From Diatrype stigma (Eukaryota > Ascomycota > Sordariomycetes > Xylariales > Diatrypaceae), in assembly GCA_022225965.2 (NCBI GenBank), contig JAKJXP020000042.1:124001-188000 (forward strand): a stretch of DNA of 64,000 nucleotides. The letters run 5' to 3'. The notes beneath the pieces are model-generated. The model saw nothing but the letters and a program-made list of their open reading frames with translations. It did no database searches and had not been told where the DNA came from. The position numbers and the translations under genes were made by a program. This document shows, in pieces, positions 42,180-51,436 of the stretch. Numbering within the stretch: position 1 is the first letter of the stretch; every line of letters starts with the position of its first letter.

Positions 42180-43420
42180 TAAACGAAAGGGATGTCCTCG
42201 CGCCAAGTTATGTGCTACATGAATGACCGCTTGCGAGATTTTGGGATAGATGGATGGATGGGATGGGATTTGCTTTTGAGTTGCTTGCTGAAGGATCGAT
42301 GCAACTGTTGTCAAGATGGGCAATCTGGCGAATGCAGGAGCGAGCACGTTTTATGAGATATGCGATGGATGAGATGGGAATTTCAGGGAGGCAACGAAAC
42401 GAACAATGTGACAATGCCACGCACGCACTCACATACATGTATACTTGTACAGCATAACGATCAAATTTGGAGTCACCCGCAGGAAACGACGCGCTACAGA
42501 GAAAAAAGATCTATGTATACCTAGGAACGTAAATGTATTGATTTAAAATGGACGGATGTAAAGTACAAAGCACCCCCCTCAAGATGGCTGTTTGTCAGTG
42601 TGTACCTAGCCAGTAAAGAATCCAAGTAGTCGTCAGGTGACGAAAGGTCATCATAATCACTATTGTTCTTGGTTTTTTACGGGTATGGATATTACCTCAA
42701 AGTGAATTACTCGAGAACTTAGTTCAGAAGCTGCCAGTTGCCCTGTTCTGTCCAGACTGTTCTCTATCGCCTTACATTGTAGAAGTAGGCCGGCTCTGCC
42801 CCTGAAGGGCCGTCGGCCATGTTATACTTTACAGTGTCTGACAAACTTTGCGACGTGCATTTCTCCAAATCTAGATGGGAGGAGCCCAGCCTGTTAGTAG
42901 GGATGAACAAAGAGCCTACGTACCATGTTGCGCCTGGAAATGCGAGAACAGTCACTGGCGGCGGATCTTGGAAGATGAAGAAAAACATGGGAGCATTAGC
43001 ATATTTTTGGCTCATGATCATGATTCATTGAAGTTGTGTGAGACCAACCCTAGAAATACCAAGTATCCATTCGCCCATCAGCTAAGGAGCACCTCTCCCT
43101 CACCCTTCGCGAGCTCCCCGATTTGATGATGCCTTGAGCATACAAATGATAAAACTTCACGACTGCTCTCGCGTTGCTGTCGATAGTGAGTTGGCTAGCT
43201 CGGTACCAGCCCAACTCTGCTATCTTGGTTCTGCTCTTAAACCCTGCATTTGCATTGCATTATATATCGTAATCGTCGTCGGGACTTCATGATAGCCCGA
43301 TCATGGCCATGCCAGGCCAGCCAGCCGGAGACAAGCCGGCGGATCGAGCAGGTTTTGTATACTTTCTGTCGCGCCGCGTACCAGAAGGCTTCCTTCGCGG
43401 TGGTGCGGCGTTGCGTCTGC
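42180..43420. other. Intergenic, convergent 3' ends
   Basis: About 1.2 kb between TAO3 and DIB1 stop codons. Short open frames only. Presumably both 3' UTRs. No gene is seen. Confidence 0.55.
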
Positions 43421-44100
43421 TCAGTACCGATACCGGGTAGAGTAGTCCTTGGGGCTGACGACGAGACCACGCCCCTTCTTGGCGCCGCGGTAGATGGTTT
43501 CGACGATATCGATCAGCTCCTGCTTGTCCTCCAGCACCCAGTTCAGCTTGTTGTTGTTACCCGTGCCGAAATCGCACATCATGTGCTTGTTCCGGAAGAA
43601 ACTATCGATGGGAATCAAATCCAAAAGTCAGTAAAGTAAACCCAGTAGTTTGGCTGATATACCTAACGACGGAGAGGAGAGGGGACAGGTGGGAGAGGGG
43701 GGGGGGGGGGGACAGCGTGACGTACAACATGATGGTGCACCGGTCGTACAGCTCGTACATCTGGTTGAAGTCGGGCACCTGGTCGATGTCGCAGACGTAG
43801 ATGACGGCGAAGTTCTTGACGCGGTCGGCGATCCGGTACAGCACCTCGTCCTGCCGCATGCAGTCCGGGTCGTGGTCGCGCCCGAACCGGATCACCACCA
43901 GCCGCTCCTCCTCGGACAGGATGGCCTGGTCGACGTGCCAGCCGGTGTTCAGATGGGGTAGTACGACGGAACCTGTGGTGGTAGAGCAAGGTGCGTGTTA
44001 GTGTCACGAGTGTCACGAGGCTGCCGTCGTGGGCTGGATGGATAGTAAACAAAGAGGCAAAGGGCTTGGCTACAACAGGGTGAGGAAGTTACATACCCAT
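43421..44100 (-). CDS. DIB1: Dib1/Dim1 thioredoxin-like U5 (tri-)snRNP protein
   Basis: Exons 44100-44097, 43972-43726 and 43601-43421 encode 143 residues, exactly the family length. The fold is the thioredoxin-like Dim1: VLPHLNTGWHVDQAILSEEE, VVIRFGRDHDPDCMRQDEVL, KNFAVIYVCDIDQVPDFNQM, MFFFRNKHMMCDFGTGNNN and a C terminus rich in GRGLVVSPKDYS. It has no CxxC redox pair. It is an essential component of U5 and the tri-snRNP, released before spliceosome activation. The first coding exon is only ATGG, four bases, separated by a ~124-nt intron, so the start codon lies alone; the second intron holds a ~15-base G run. Transcribed divergently from URB1. Confidence 0.96.
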
Positions 44101-44730
44101 ATTGTCTTCAAATCAAATACGTAGATGCACCAAGGGTTGATAGTCGTTGGGAATAGTAGTAGTATTCGTCGTGTCGCGTTTGTACGTGATGTCTTCGCTG
44201 TGCTTCGTAGGTAGATTCGTAGATCGTTGGTGGTATCCAATAAAGTGAATGGCGTTGGTGATGGGTTGCCAGAAGATGATGTATTTAAGGTATTGCACAG
44301 AAGCTGAGTGGAAGCTGGAAGAAACCCCACCAAGGGAAGCACGGACCCAGCCTTTTAATGGGCGCTAAATCTCTAGCAGATATTCTGCATGGCGCTAAAC
44401 TTTAAATCCCGTAGTGGATTAAGGGCTGAGCGGCCAATGACGGCAATATAACTTTTTTCTGGGTCTTCGGCTTCCAACTGCGCCCGATAACGATAAGCTA
44501 CTAGGGACCAGCAAAAGTACCTGAAAGCTGCTTCACTACCTAAATAAACAGCGTTACAGGCGTCGAGTAAATACATGCAGTGGGTATAATTGACATGACT
44601 TCAACGAATAGGAACGATACCTGCATTTCCTCCTCGATGCGAACGTGAGGGACTATAGACAAAGACATTCGATTATAGGCCATGTCCAGGAGGCAAGTCA
44701 CCATACCGTCGACGTCCACGAACATACACA
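44101..44730. other. Divergent promoter, DIB1 / URB1
   Basis: About 0.63 kb between divergent genes for a splicing and a ribosome-assembly factor. No gene is seen. Confidence 0.6.
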
Positions 44731-47700
44731 ATGGCCAAGCGCAAGTCGTACAGTGCTGAAGGCGCCCTCGCCGGGAAGCGACAGAAGACCGCCCATACGC
44801 ACGAGGCGCCCACGTCCGAAGATGTCCACACCGCGAGACAACTCGGCCAGCTGCTCAGCTTCGAGCAAGACCTTCGCAAATCGCGACATGGCCTCCAATC
44901 GTTCAAGGTCCTCCTCGATAGCATCGTCAACGGCGAAGATGGGAGCTCCGAGAAGCAGCAGCTGGTGGTCGAGTACCTCCAATCGGTTAAGCCGAGAGAG
45001 CGAGAGGACGAGGTACCGGTGTATCTCCTCGACATTATGGATACGTGGGACATGGCTTCGCAGATGGGCAATGAGAACGTCATGTCTGCTGCTGCCGTAG
45101 TGCTGGCTTTGCTACTCAAGATCATCTCTGGACACGTGGATCTGGTCCCCTATGGTTTGGGTATATGTCGTACTCTGCTCCAGAAGCGCCAGCAAGAGCT
45201 CATCGCCAAGAACCTCTCGGCCGATAAAGGCAAGGACTTCATAATATCGCCTACTCTGAGACTACTCAGAGAGGTCGTCTGCCTCGACGGCGGCGCACTG
45301 GCAGCCCCTGTATTCAGAGCGAGGAATAACACGTTCAAGTCACTTGCTAGGAACTTGGGCCTCCGATATCTGGGGGAGGGGATAGAAGATGTCAAGAGGC
45401 CGTCAGTCAGAACCAATGCGATACATTTCCTGCTGAGTTGTCTTCGTCTCCTACATGTGGAAGCGAAGCGAGATTTACTGTTCCAAAAAGATATCGTGGC
45501 GGCCCTGATGAGGCATCTCAGAGACGACCCGCCCCATCTGTTATACGCAATTCTCGATACTGTACGAGCTTGCGTTGTCCTTGACAAGAAACTGTCCAAA
45601 GACGTTAAGATCAAGTTACTCAATTCGCACTCTCTAACCCGGATAGCATCACTGTATGGGTATGCCCACGACAAAGCTGTGCCTAAAGATGACTCGGATA
45701 GCAATCGTCCGTCGGTTGAGGAAGCGGCCCATGATTTTCTGATCGCTGCATGTACAGACCCTGCCGCTGGCATCCTACGCTCACAGCATGGATACTACCC
45801 CGAAGGCATCAACCCTGACTCCATCCTGCTTGGGTCAAATATTACCAATCCACTCGACCTCGGCATCGACAGTATTCCCTGGATGAATAAATTCGAAGAT
45901 GATGTGCCTGTACGGAATTCACTATTAGCTGAATTCATACAGACGTTGCGGCCGTGGTCCAACATGAAACAGAGCGAGCTTCTCATCACCATATTCGAAG
46001 CCGCGCCGGAGCTCATCGCTCAATACTTCTCACACAAAAAGTCCTTCTCCTTTGAGCCCAAACTATCGGCTACTTGGATTGGATATGCCGCCTTACTTTA
46101 CAACGTGATCCAATTGCCTATACCAGCTTATTTTGGCCACTCGGGCGGTTATGCGCAAGCGCCTCCTCCTATTGCCGTGGTCATCGGCAACATCGTCCCA
46201 GCCCCCATGACCTTGAAAGTTATGACCCGGTGCTTAGCTAACAAGTCCGGTTTAATATCTTTTTACGCTATACGCATGCTAGTTTTAGCCTTACAGAAGC
46301 TGTCACAGGCTTTGACGATGTACCGAGAAGCTTCATCGTCGGAGGATTCCCTCTGGAGCGAAGCAGCTCGACGTCTCGTCGATGATTTCTACCAGAGCAT
46401 ACCAGATATCAAAGATATCATCACTCACTACCGGACAATATCGGAGGACGACCTACTTCAGCGGGAGGCGACTAGCCGTTTGCTACAACTGTACTATGAG
46501 GTCACCCCGCAGCTCGCCCTCCGAGCCAAATTTGATGTATCGCCGATGCTACTTGCGTCCATACAGAAAGCAGAAGCATCTGACGGCGTGGGCGAGGACA
46601 GCATCATGGCTTTGATGGAGCTTGAGCATCTATGTACTATTGCCAGGTACTCTCCTGGTATGCGCTGGTTTGCTCGGGCTTCTGGAACTTCCACCTCGCC
46701 ATTCACAACCTTGTTGAGACTCTCTGTCCAGAAGACCATGGACACGTCCAAGGTTGAGTTGACTAATGTCTTGTGCTCCGTTGCCGAGGAAAGTCAGCTG
46801 GTGGAGAGCAAATCACGTTCTCCCGGCCTAGGTCCCTTGGTCGCGGCTCTCAAAAGGCTAGGAGATGTCGACCCTACAATATGGAGCTTCTTAGATAATT
46901 GCGCCGAACGCTGTGCTAGATCGCCGATCAAATATCTCGAGATGATCGAAGAGCAGCTCGACAAGGCAGGTGTCGGTGAAGATGAGGAAGCTGTATGCTC
47001 TCCTTTGATGATGACGATCGCGGAACAAATCCCATTCTTCGTTTCCTCTTCCCCAGGGAAGAGCGGTTTAAAGGGGCTTGTGAAGCTCTTGTCAGAATAT
47101 CTTGGTTACTCCAAGGCGGCTGGTGTCAACAAGGCATTCCTGAAAGCTGCCAAGGACTTATTTGCCGCTGGCTTTGAAGATAAGAAAATCGCCGCCAAAA
47201 TATCCATTTCGAAGAAGTCTAGTTCCGATGCCGCCGCAGGTAAACCAGACGTTTCGGAAAGTGAAAAGGTCACTATTCCGAAGCCTACTGCGAGCAATGG
47301 CGTCATCTCCAAGGGGCAGTCTACTACCCCACCAGAATCCCGGCGGCTAAGTCCGCAGGACCTCGAGGAACAGCTCGCCGTGCCCATCGCCCCCATCAAA
47401 GACAGCGCGCTTCTCAAGTGGGCGTCCAAGACGCCGGAAGAGCTCGTAGAGGAAGGCCACGCCGCGGCGCTGATCTGGCTTCTCGCCTCGGCCGAGCACC
47501 ACCCGAGCATCCGCCGCGAGGCCCTGACCAACATCGCCAAGATGGCGGCCAAGATCAAGGACTCGGCCTACGAGGAGCGCGACCAGGTCTGGCTCCTGCT
47601 CATGGAGCTGGCCGAGACGGCGCGAGACACCGTCGCGGCCGAGGGCCGGCCCCTGCCCAGCATCGTGGCGGCCTTCGCGTGCCGCGCGCTCGCCGTCGTC

Positions 47701-48279
47701 GCCGACCCCCTGCACCGCCTCTACACCAAGGTCAACGGGTTCCTGACGAGCGGGCCCGTCTGGGCCCGCGACCGTGTGCCCCTGATGCGCGCCATCCTGC
47801 AGGAGGGCCCCTCGGACGACGGCCAGCACTACTCCGAGCTGGCCTGGCTCCTGGCCCTGCTGCTCGACGGCCTGCGCCGCCCCGACGACGTCGCCACCCT
47901 GTTCCACCGCCGCCGCGTCTTCGAGCGCCTGCTCGCTATCCCCTGCAACCCCTACCTGGGACCCGCACTGCGCCGCCAGGTCCTCCGCGTCCTGTACCGC
48001 GCCTCGGAGATCGAGGGCGGTAGCGATACCCTGATTACGCGGTTCGGGGTCGTCGCGTGGCTGGTGGGTCAGGAGGCGCTGGTTGAGGCGGAGGTGCTGG
48101 GGGGTGGTGGTGGCAGAAGAGAGGATGGCAGTGGTGGTGGTGGTGGTAGAGAGGAGGCGGCGTTGGGGTTGGATGTGGAGGTCTATCAGGCGATGGTGAG
48201 GAGGCTGTGGGATACGTGCGACCAGGAACGCATTGAGGCGTGGAGTCGTGGTGGGGTGAGGCGGTTGGCAGAGAGGTAA
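44731..48279 (+). CDS. URB1: URB1/Npa1 nucleolar pre-ribosomal protein
   Basis: A single exon of 1182 residues. The N terminus (residues ~1-400) has the Npa1 domain: a basic start (MAKRKSYS, a likely nuclear signal), HGLQSFKVLLDSIVNGEDG, LDIMDTWDMASQMGNENVMSA, LPYGLGICRTLLQKRQQELI-like helices and LREVVCLDGG, then helical repeats to the end. Npa1/Urb1 joins Npa2, Dbp6, Nop8 and Rsa3 in early 60S pre-ribosomes in the nucleolus and helps fold 25S rRNA. The last ~310 residues are encoded in sharply GC-richer DNA than the first 870 (from about 47340). A Gly-rich GGGGRRE/GGGGGREE stretch lies near the C terminus and is encoded by GGT repeats. Confidence 0.93.
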   Translation: MAKRKSYSAEGALAGKRQKTAHTHEAPTSEDVHTARQLGQLLSFEQDLRKSRHGLQSFKVLLDSIVNGEDGSSEKQQLVVEYLQSVKPREREDEVPVYLLDIMDTWDMASQMGNENVMSAAAVVLALLLKIISGHVDLVPYGLGICRTLLQKRQQELIAKNLSADKGKDFIISPTLRLLREVVCLDGGALAAPVFRARNNTFKSLARNLGLRYLGEGIEDVKRPSVRTNAIHFLLSCLRLLHVEAKRDLLFQKDIVAALMRHLRDDPPHLLYAILDTVRACVVLDKKLSKDVKIKLLNSHSLTRIASLYGYAHDKAVPKDDSDSNRPSVEEAAHDFLIAACTDPAAGILRSQHGYYPEGINPDSILLGSNITNPLDLGIDSIPWMNKFEDDVPVRNSLLAEFIQTLRPWSNMKQSELLITIFEAAPELIAQYFSHKKSFSFEPKLSATWIGYAALLYNVIQLPIPAYFGHSGGYAQAPPPIAVVIGNIVPAPMTLKVMTRCLANKSGLISFYAIRMLVLALQKLSQALTMYREASSSEDSLWSEAARRLVDDFYQSIPDIKDIITHYRTISEDDLLQREATSRLLQLYYEVTPQLALRAKFDVSPMLLASIQKAEASDGVGEDSIMALMELEHLCTIARYSPGMRWFARASGTSTSPFTTLLRLSVQKTMDTSKVELTNVLCSVAEESQLVESKSRSPGLGPLVAALKRLGDVDPTIWSFLDNCAERCARSPIKYLEMIEEQLDKAGVGEDEEAVCSPLMMTIAEQIPFFVSSSPGKSGLKGLVKLLSEYLGYSKAAGVNKAFLKAAKDLFAAGFEDKKIAAKISISKKSSSDAAAGKPDVSESEKVTIPKPTASNGVISKGQSTTPPESRRLSPQDLEEQLAVPIAPIKDSALLKWASKTPEELVEEGHAAALIWLLASAEHHPSIRREALTNIAKMAAKIKDSAYEERDQVWLLLMELAETARDTVAAEGRPLPSIVAAFACRALAVVADPLHRLYTKVNGFLTSGPVWARDRVPLMRAILQEGPSDDGQHYSELAWLLALLLDGLRRPDDVATLFHRRRVFERLLAIPCNPYLGPALRRQVLRVLYRASEIEGGSDTLITRFGVVAWLVGQEALVEAEVLGGGGGRREDGSGGGGGREEAALGLDVEVYQAMVRRLWDTCDQERIEAWSRGGVRRLAER

Positions 48280-48713
48280 CAAGTGGGTTTGTTTGGTGAT
48301 GGGGTTTGTGGAGGGTAGAGGGAGTCAGACACGTAACTCCGTTGAATCATGGAAATCATGGAATTCATGAAATAGATCATTTCTAGCTACCCAGCTACCT
48401 ATGGTTCCCTCATCGTATGAATGTGAATCTGTGTGAAATGACCGAACAGGAAAGTCCCGATATCGACGACAAACTGAAGCCTGCCGTCCGTACGGGAGAT
48501 GGTGACCGTCATCTTATAAAGTGCCCCCCGTAGCCCTCGGGAATGAACCGCGAAGGTCCTGGACCCCTGTTCCTGGTTTTCTCATCTTCAAAGGGATCTA
48601 TGTGTGGGCTTTCTTTTCCAGGGTTTGCATACTCGTTGATAATACCACTACCACGTGATGACGATGGTGACGGCGACGAACATGACCCAGCATTCGTTGG
48701 ATTTTTGGTATTC
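48280..48713. other. Intergenic, convergent 3' ends
   Basis: Between the converging URB1 and HeLo-like genes. No gene is seen. Confidence 0.55.
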
Positions 48714-49885
48714 TCAGTTTGGTCTATACAGCACTAAAGCCGTGAGAGCATCCTTGGGTGTTGCTTGTACTTCGTCATCTTCCCATTCATCGCGCATACC
48801 TTTGGAGCCTCTATTCCCATCGTTCTTCGGAGCCATCGCCCCTTCGGCTTTGGTTATACTTACTTCGCCATCGTCGTGCTCAACAACTGGCAGACTTCCG
48901 GCCCTCCTTGACCGAACCCGCCTCCTGCGTGAAGTCGGAGGTGGCGACCGCTGGACGGAACGAATTCGTAAATTAATACTATACTCTGACGTTTCGCCGC
49001 GGAACTCATGACCTAGAGTGTTTCCTGTTATCCTGTTCTCAAGGCGGGAAGGTCGGGGTCCTTCTGTATGGAGGAACCCCTCGGGTATGAAACTCGGCGG
49101 CTGAGGCGACGCACTTCGTACCAGTGAATCTAGTCTTCGTTTGGTACGGCCGCTGCGTGCTCTCATTGGGTTCGTCTTCAGTGTATCGTTTCCCAGCGCC
49201 CTTTCCACACATCTCTCTACTCGTTGGGTGTTCTTTGTAATGGTTTCGTACGCCCCATCACGCCTATATGGCTGCCTTTTCCAAGCCTCTTCCAATTCCA
49301 GCCTTGCCCTCTTCATTTGCCACATTGTGCTTCGTGCTTGTTGCTCGAGAATTCGTCTTTCGAAGTTTAGCGCGAGACATCATATCGACCAAGGCATACT
49401 TACGTGATCTGGCTGTTGCCTTGCGGCCTCTCTTCTTGTAACTGGAGGAAGTTCGTCGCGCAAGTCACGCTCAGCTTTGCACTTGAGAGATACTGGCCAA
49501 CCAAATCTGATTTTGGTTTCTTGAAGGCCCATACAACACGCGTCCAAAAAAATCTTGCAGGTGAGTTATGAAGAGGGTTAATCGCTTGGAACCGCTCAAC
49601 TAGAGCGGTGAGCTCCTTCAAAACAGCGTCACATTCCTCGCGTACACTCCAGATCAATCTTCGCCTTTCCTCCTTTCCTTCATCACCCCAGTCTATGGAC
49701 TTTCTTGCAATTTGATTGAAGCAAGTAAGAATATGCGTGAAGGATGCTGTTTCCTTCCCCAAGAACTCGATGTCTTTTGGTGCTGAACGGACTGTACTGA
49801 TGAAATTTTCGAGCGTCTGAGTCGACTTGATTAGAACCTCCGAGATCGCGATGATAGACGATATGAGACCAATTATTTCCGCCAT
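48714..49885 (-). CDS. HeLo-like N-terminal domain protein, stand-alone
   Basis: Two exons, 49885-49404 and 49356-48714 with a 47-nt intron (GTAAGT donor, CTAAAC branch, weak purine-rich AAAG acceptor), give 374 residues. The N terminus (MAEIIGLISSIIAISEVLIK, then STQTLENFISTVRSAPKDIE) matches the fungal HeLo-like N-terminal domain, usually followed by a NACHT or NB-ARC module in NLR-like proteins, where the leading helices mediate membrane attack in heterokaryon incompatibility or defence. Here no P-loop or NACHT follows. Instead come a coiled-coil-like basic stretch (~161-200), a disordered Arg-rich region (RRRRVRSRRAG) and an acidic, Gly-rich end. It may regulate an NLR encoded elsewhere, be a cell-death effector itself, or be a decayed gene. 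The open frame continues upstream to 50056, but the family start is the Met at 49885. Confidence 0.65.
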
Positions 49886-51436
49886 GCTCAGGCAGCAGGT
49901 GGCCGTTGAGTTAAACAATTCCCACTGTCGGTTAACCTTCAGCCGAAGTGCCACGAAGATACTATTGCATGCCGATTGTGCCTCTCGATTCGCCCTTTTC
50001 AAGCATCCAAAATATTGGCTGCTTTGGGGGCTAGAAGCCACCGCCCTGCTAGACATGTTCTTCTAAATGTGAAATACGATATGGCCGTAATAAAGCATTG
50101 AAATGACCAACGGACTTCGTCTCAACCCCTCGCTGACAAGATTGCTTCAGCTATTAAAGTATCAGCCACCCGCAAATAGTTCTCCCCTGCTATCTTGTTA
50201 TTCTTTGTAGTATATATGCATGAGACCCTCCATTTGAGGCTGAGCCTTCGGTCATATAGCATTCGCTGGCACACTTCAACCTTCATTCGAAACAAGTGAG
50301 CGCTTCCATTACCTGCCGTCTCTCACCCCCTGAGCGACTACATGGAACTGCCCTTTGCACACACGCGTCATAAGGGCCAATGAGCAGCTTCATGGTAGGT
50401 ATACTGGCTAGATTCTGACCCTCCGAATCCCCGACTAAGTGTATTCTCGCCCTACAGTTCAACCCGGAACCTCCTTGTGACTCCTTTCTAGCGATCCTGC
50501 CCATACCGACGGAGCAGGACTTAGTAGCTTAGCTCACCATATCCTCGGAGGTGCAATACCGCTACCTTGGATGTAGTGTCGAACGCATGCAGTCAATTAG
50601 ACAGCGAAGTACTTCGTGACTTTTGATAATAAACGACGGCGGTAGAAACCCTTCGATGGCTGTTGCCGTATCGACGTAACCACAATGGCAGTCCTGGTGC
50701 GTGCTGCTGTTTTGAACGCCTCAGTGCTGTTTGGGCTCAAGTTTTGCACTTCAAACTAATCTATAGCTAAAGCTATTCACCCTCATTTGAAGGCATGCTT
50801 TTGGAGTCCTTGATATGAAACTGTTCTCTTCTGGTCAGGATTGAAGATCTACTCATAAGGCAGAGGCATACATATAGTAGTTGGTGATGAATCTGATGAC
50901 TGTTTCTTCGCGGAGACAATTTGACTGGGTTTGGGATATAGATTAAGGGCACCTTCCAAGACGAATGAGGCATTATGCCTCAAGCATATAGCCGAATATT
51001 AGAAAGTCCACCAACTACTGCAGTTTCCCTCCGATCGGAGGCCCCCCACCCATCGCCAAAACAGGATGGAAGTGTTCACTGTTCACGACACTGCGACATG
51101 ATCGTAATGACATGCGGAGAACCCTTGCTAGATCTCCACAGCGGAACGTAGCTTCAGCCCGGGGGGTAGCTCGGGCTCTGAACTGAACCCCTTTTAGGTA
51201 GGTAGTAATGATCCACAAAAGCTGGCTGTCTCAGTTAGAATATGAATTATATACTGTGGTTGCCTTGATTCGCGGCTGTATCTCGATTGCTCCATACTAT
51301 ACGCAGATATCCTTTTGTAAGTATTTTACTTGGTAGGGAGAAAGTATGTTAAGGATACTTATACCTGCATTTCATCTCAGATTCTAGTAAATGGCATGCC
51401 TTTAGTTCCAACGAGTCTTGGAGAGGTCTTGTGAAG
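49886..51436. other. Intergenic, 1.5 kb, divergent promoters
   Basis: Between the HeLo-like gene and the GH95 gene. Only short non-conserved open frames are present. No repeat or NLR gene is seen. Confidence 0.5.
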
